A stretch of 28,919 nucleotides of DNA from a virus, in IMG/VR virus record IMGVR_UViG_3300031851_000129, positions 1-28,919 of that record; one strand, given 5' to 3'. Position 1 is the stretch's first letter; each line of letters starts with the position of its first letter. The notes under the pieces were generated by a model. It did no database searches, was not told the origin of the DNA, and saw nothing but the letters and a program-made list of their open reading frames with translations. A program made the position numbers and the translations under genes. This document shows positions 28,121 through 28,919 of this stretch, piece after piece.

Positions 28121-28269
28121 TGCTTGGCCTTGCCGACATTAAGTGCGAACATTTCCAGCACCTTGTAAATCTTGCCTATGACGGCATCGTCTTTAGGTGT
28201 AGGGGTTACTGCACAAATTGCGCTAGCGAGGGCCACCAACATTGTCGCTATCTCTAAGTATTCCAGCAT
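28117..28269 (-). CDS. Small membrane protein (50 aa) next to holin
   Basis: Start at ATG 28269, after GGAGAACAAT. Sequence begins MLEYLEIATMLVALASAICA, one TM segment, followed by VTPTPKDDAVIGKIYKVLEM and FALNVGKAKQ. The T-P-T-P-x-D-D-x-x-x-G-K-x-Y turn-and-helix is a pattern I know from small phage proteins encoded beside holins. It overlaps the holin start as GTGA and the preceding gene by 47 nt. It may be a holin partner or antiholin (inference). Confidence 0.72.
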   Translation of the reverse strand: MLEYLEIATMLVALASAICAVTPTPKDDAVIGKIYKVLEMFALNVGKAKQ

Positions 28270-28411
28270 ATTGTTCTCCAATTTCGCAAGCCGTTACTAT
28301 CTTGCCGTAGTTTAGTTTTTCCGCCGCCACTTCACACTGTTCTAGGGTGTCAAACTCTATCCGATCAGGAGACACCCAGCTCCCAATCATGATAATTAAA
28401 ATAACCTTCAT
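28223..28411 (-). CDS. Small exported protein (62 aa)
   Basis: Starts at ATG 28411, in a 4-nt overlap with the preceding gene. The protein starts MKVILIIMIGSWVSPDRIEF, a short signal or anchor segment, followed by DTLEQCEVAAEKLNYGKIVT and ACEIGEQYAG. The F.t.eqCe.Aa......a.C pattern with two Cys is common in small periplasmic phage proteins; they may be lysis-related. The 47-nt overlap with the next gene is long, but both frames are well supported. Confidence 0.65.
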   Translation of the reverse strand: MKVILIIMIGSWVSPDRIEFDTLEQCEVAAEKLNYGKIVTACEIGEQYAGILRDSDNVGGPR

Positions 28412-28803
28412 TTGTTTGTTTTTATGTCCTCTACTTCGTTCTCTAGGTATTCCAGCCTAATTTCTTGTGCGTAGTTGGTTCTTATTGACTCTTGAACTTC
28501 CGCAGGAGGTGCCCAGTTGTTCCTGAAATCGGTATTGAGGCCAACAACCTTTTCCAGCGCAGAAATCTGGCTGTTCTGCAATAGATCATCAGGTAACGCG
28601 CCTAACTCACCTCTAGGCCACTTAACACGAAACTCTGAGTTCATCTTCAGATCCACTTCAAGAATCGTCATCTGACGTTCTAGGACGCTGATACGGTTAG
28701 TCACTTCGGTGTACGCAAAAACGGCAACTACTACGCCAGCAATAATGGCCACTAAGTTCCGAATCGGAATCTCTATGGTCGTGTTGTCGTTTATTTCAGG
28801 CAT
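28408..28803 (-). CDS. Membrane-anchored coiled-coil protein (131 aa)
   Basis: Start at ATG 28803, which overlaps the stop of the upstream partial gene (TAATG); the longer frame would run into that gene. A TM segment at about 16-34 (IRNLVAIIAGVVVAVFAYTE) is followed by a coiled coil (VTNRISVLERQMTILEVDLK), a Pro/Gly-rich section (WPRGELGALPDDLLQNSQIS) and a second helix (IRLEYLENEVEDIKTNK). N-in, C-out topology would place the coiled coil in the periplasm, as in inner-membrane spanins, but no outer-membrane partner is seen. It is part of the small membrane protein cluster that includes the holin. Confidence 0.72.
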   Translation of the reverse strand: MPEINDNTTIEIPIRNLVAIIAGVVVAVFAYTEVTNRISVLERQMTILEVDLKMNSEFRVKWPRGELGALPDDLLQNSQISALEKVVGLNTDFRNNWAPPAEVQESIRTNYAQEIRLEYLENEVEDIKTNK

Positions 28804-28919
28804 TACTTGCGAATCAGCTCGTTGATCGCCTTCCAAGCCTCTACCATTTTAGATTCCAGCACTTCCAGCCGGTTCAGAATCTTGCCTATTGTCAGCACTA
28901 AGATAAATATTCCCGCAGC
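28803..28919 (-). CDS. Partial gene at the right edge: membrane protein with C-terminal helix
   Basis: Only the last 38 codons are inside the window. They read AAGIFILVLTIGKILNRLEV then LESKMVEAWKAINELIRK and end in a TAATG overlap with the next gene. A TM segment followed by an amphipathic helix is visible. The start lies beyond the right edge. It belongs to the lysis-type small membrane gene cluster. Confidence 0.65.
   Translation of the reverse strand, partial: AAGIFILVLTIGKILNRLEVLESKMVEAWKAINELIRK

Noticed and set aside
1-28919. CRISPR arrays, insertion sequences, integrase or transposase genes
   Set aside because: No spaced repeat array, no terminal inverted repeats with a transposase, and no recombinase catalytic motifs were seen in any frame.

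Overview
The window is part of a tailed double-stranded DNA phage (or prophage) genome. It has one complete module for DNA packaging, head and long non-contractile tail (siphovirus type), a lambda-like replication and recombination region (O-like protein, helicase-loader-like protein, NinB/NinG, Sak3-type annealing protein, SSB-like protein), and an endolysin and a holin. The host cannot be read from the sequence. The tail-fibre domains and protein family mixture resemble phages of aquatic Proteobacteria (inference). No integrase, CI-type repressor, helicase or polymerase lies in the window, so lifestyle is undecided.

Layout. 1-17898, minus strand, is the late operon, read right to left: small genes, TerS, TerL, DUF4055-type portal, Mu gpF-like head protein, scaffold, P22-type coat protein, four head-tail connector or terminator proteins, tail tube, tail chaperones G and GT (made by -1 frameshifting), tape measure, and a tail-tip complex ending in a tail-tip/fibre protein of more than 1436 residues that runs off the left edge. 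Genes are tightly coupled by ATGA, TAATG and longer overlaps. An M15-type endolysin (17926-18300) heads the operon, just downstream of an intrinsic terminator and a candidate promoter.

18404-20263, minus strand, is an accessory cluster of small genes. Three of them have their own promoters of a repeated design, and a complete type I hammerhead ribozyme sits between two of the genes. 20264-21912 is a plus-strand island of small genes. It has a dyad between divergent promoters, several copies of a GGTCTAG repeat flanking one gene, and a 16-bp palindrome one base away from the chromosomal parS consensus. 21913-25789, minus strand, holds replication and recombination genes: O-like, helicase-loader-like, NinB-like, NinG, an unknown, an HTH-metallophosphoesterase and a DUF3310 protein.

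25870-26180 is a divergent control region, with a small Cro-like HTH gene on the left and a strong plus-strand promoter on the right. 26180-27626, plus strand, encodes a small unknown, Sak3-type annealing protein, SSB-like protein and a zinc-ribbon protein. It ends in a tRNA-sized folded element that carries a perfect T-arm on the minus strand. 27722-28919, minus strand, is a cluster of small membrane proteins including a three-TM holin; it continues off the right edge.

How it works together (inference). The divergent control region starts recombination genes to the right. The O-like and loader genes start replication to the left. Promoters in the accessory cluster act independently, and the candidate promoter before the endolysin drives lysis, packaging and morphogenesis. 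The strongest unusual signals are the hammerhead ribozyme, the parS-like site, the tRNA-like element and the repeated promoter and leader designs of the small genes.
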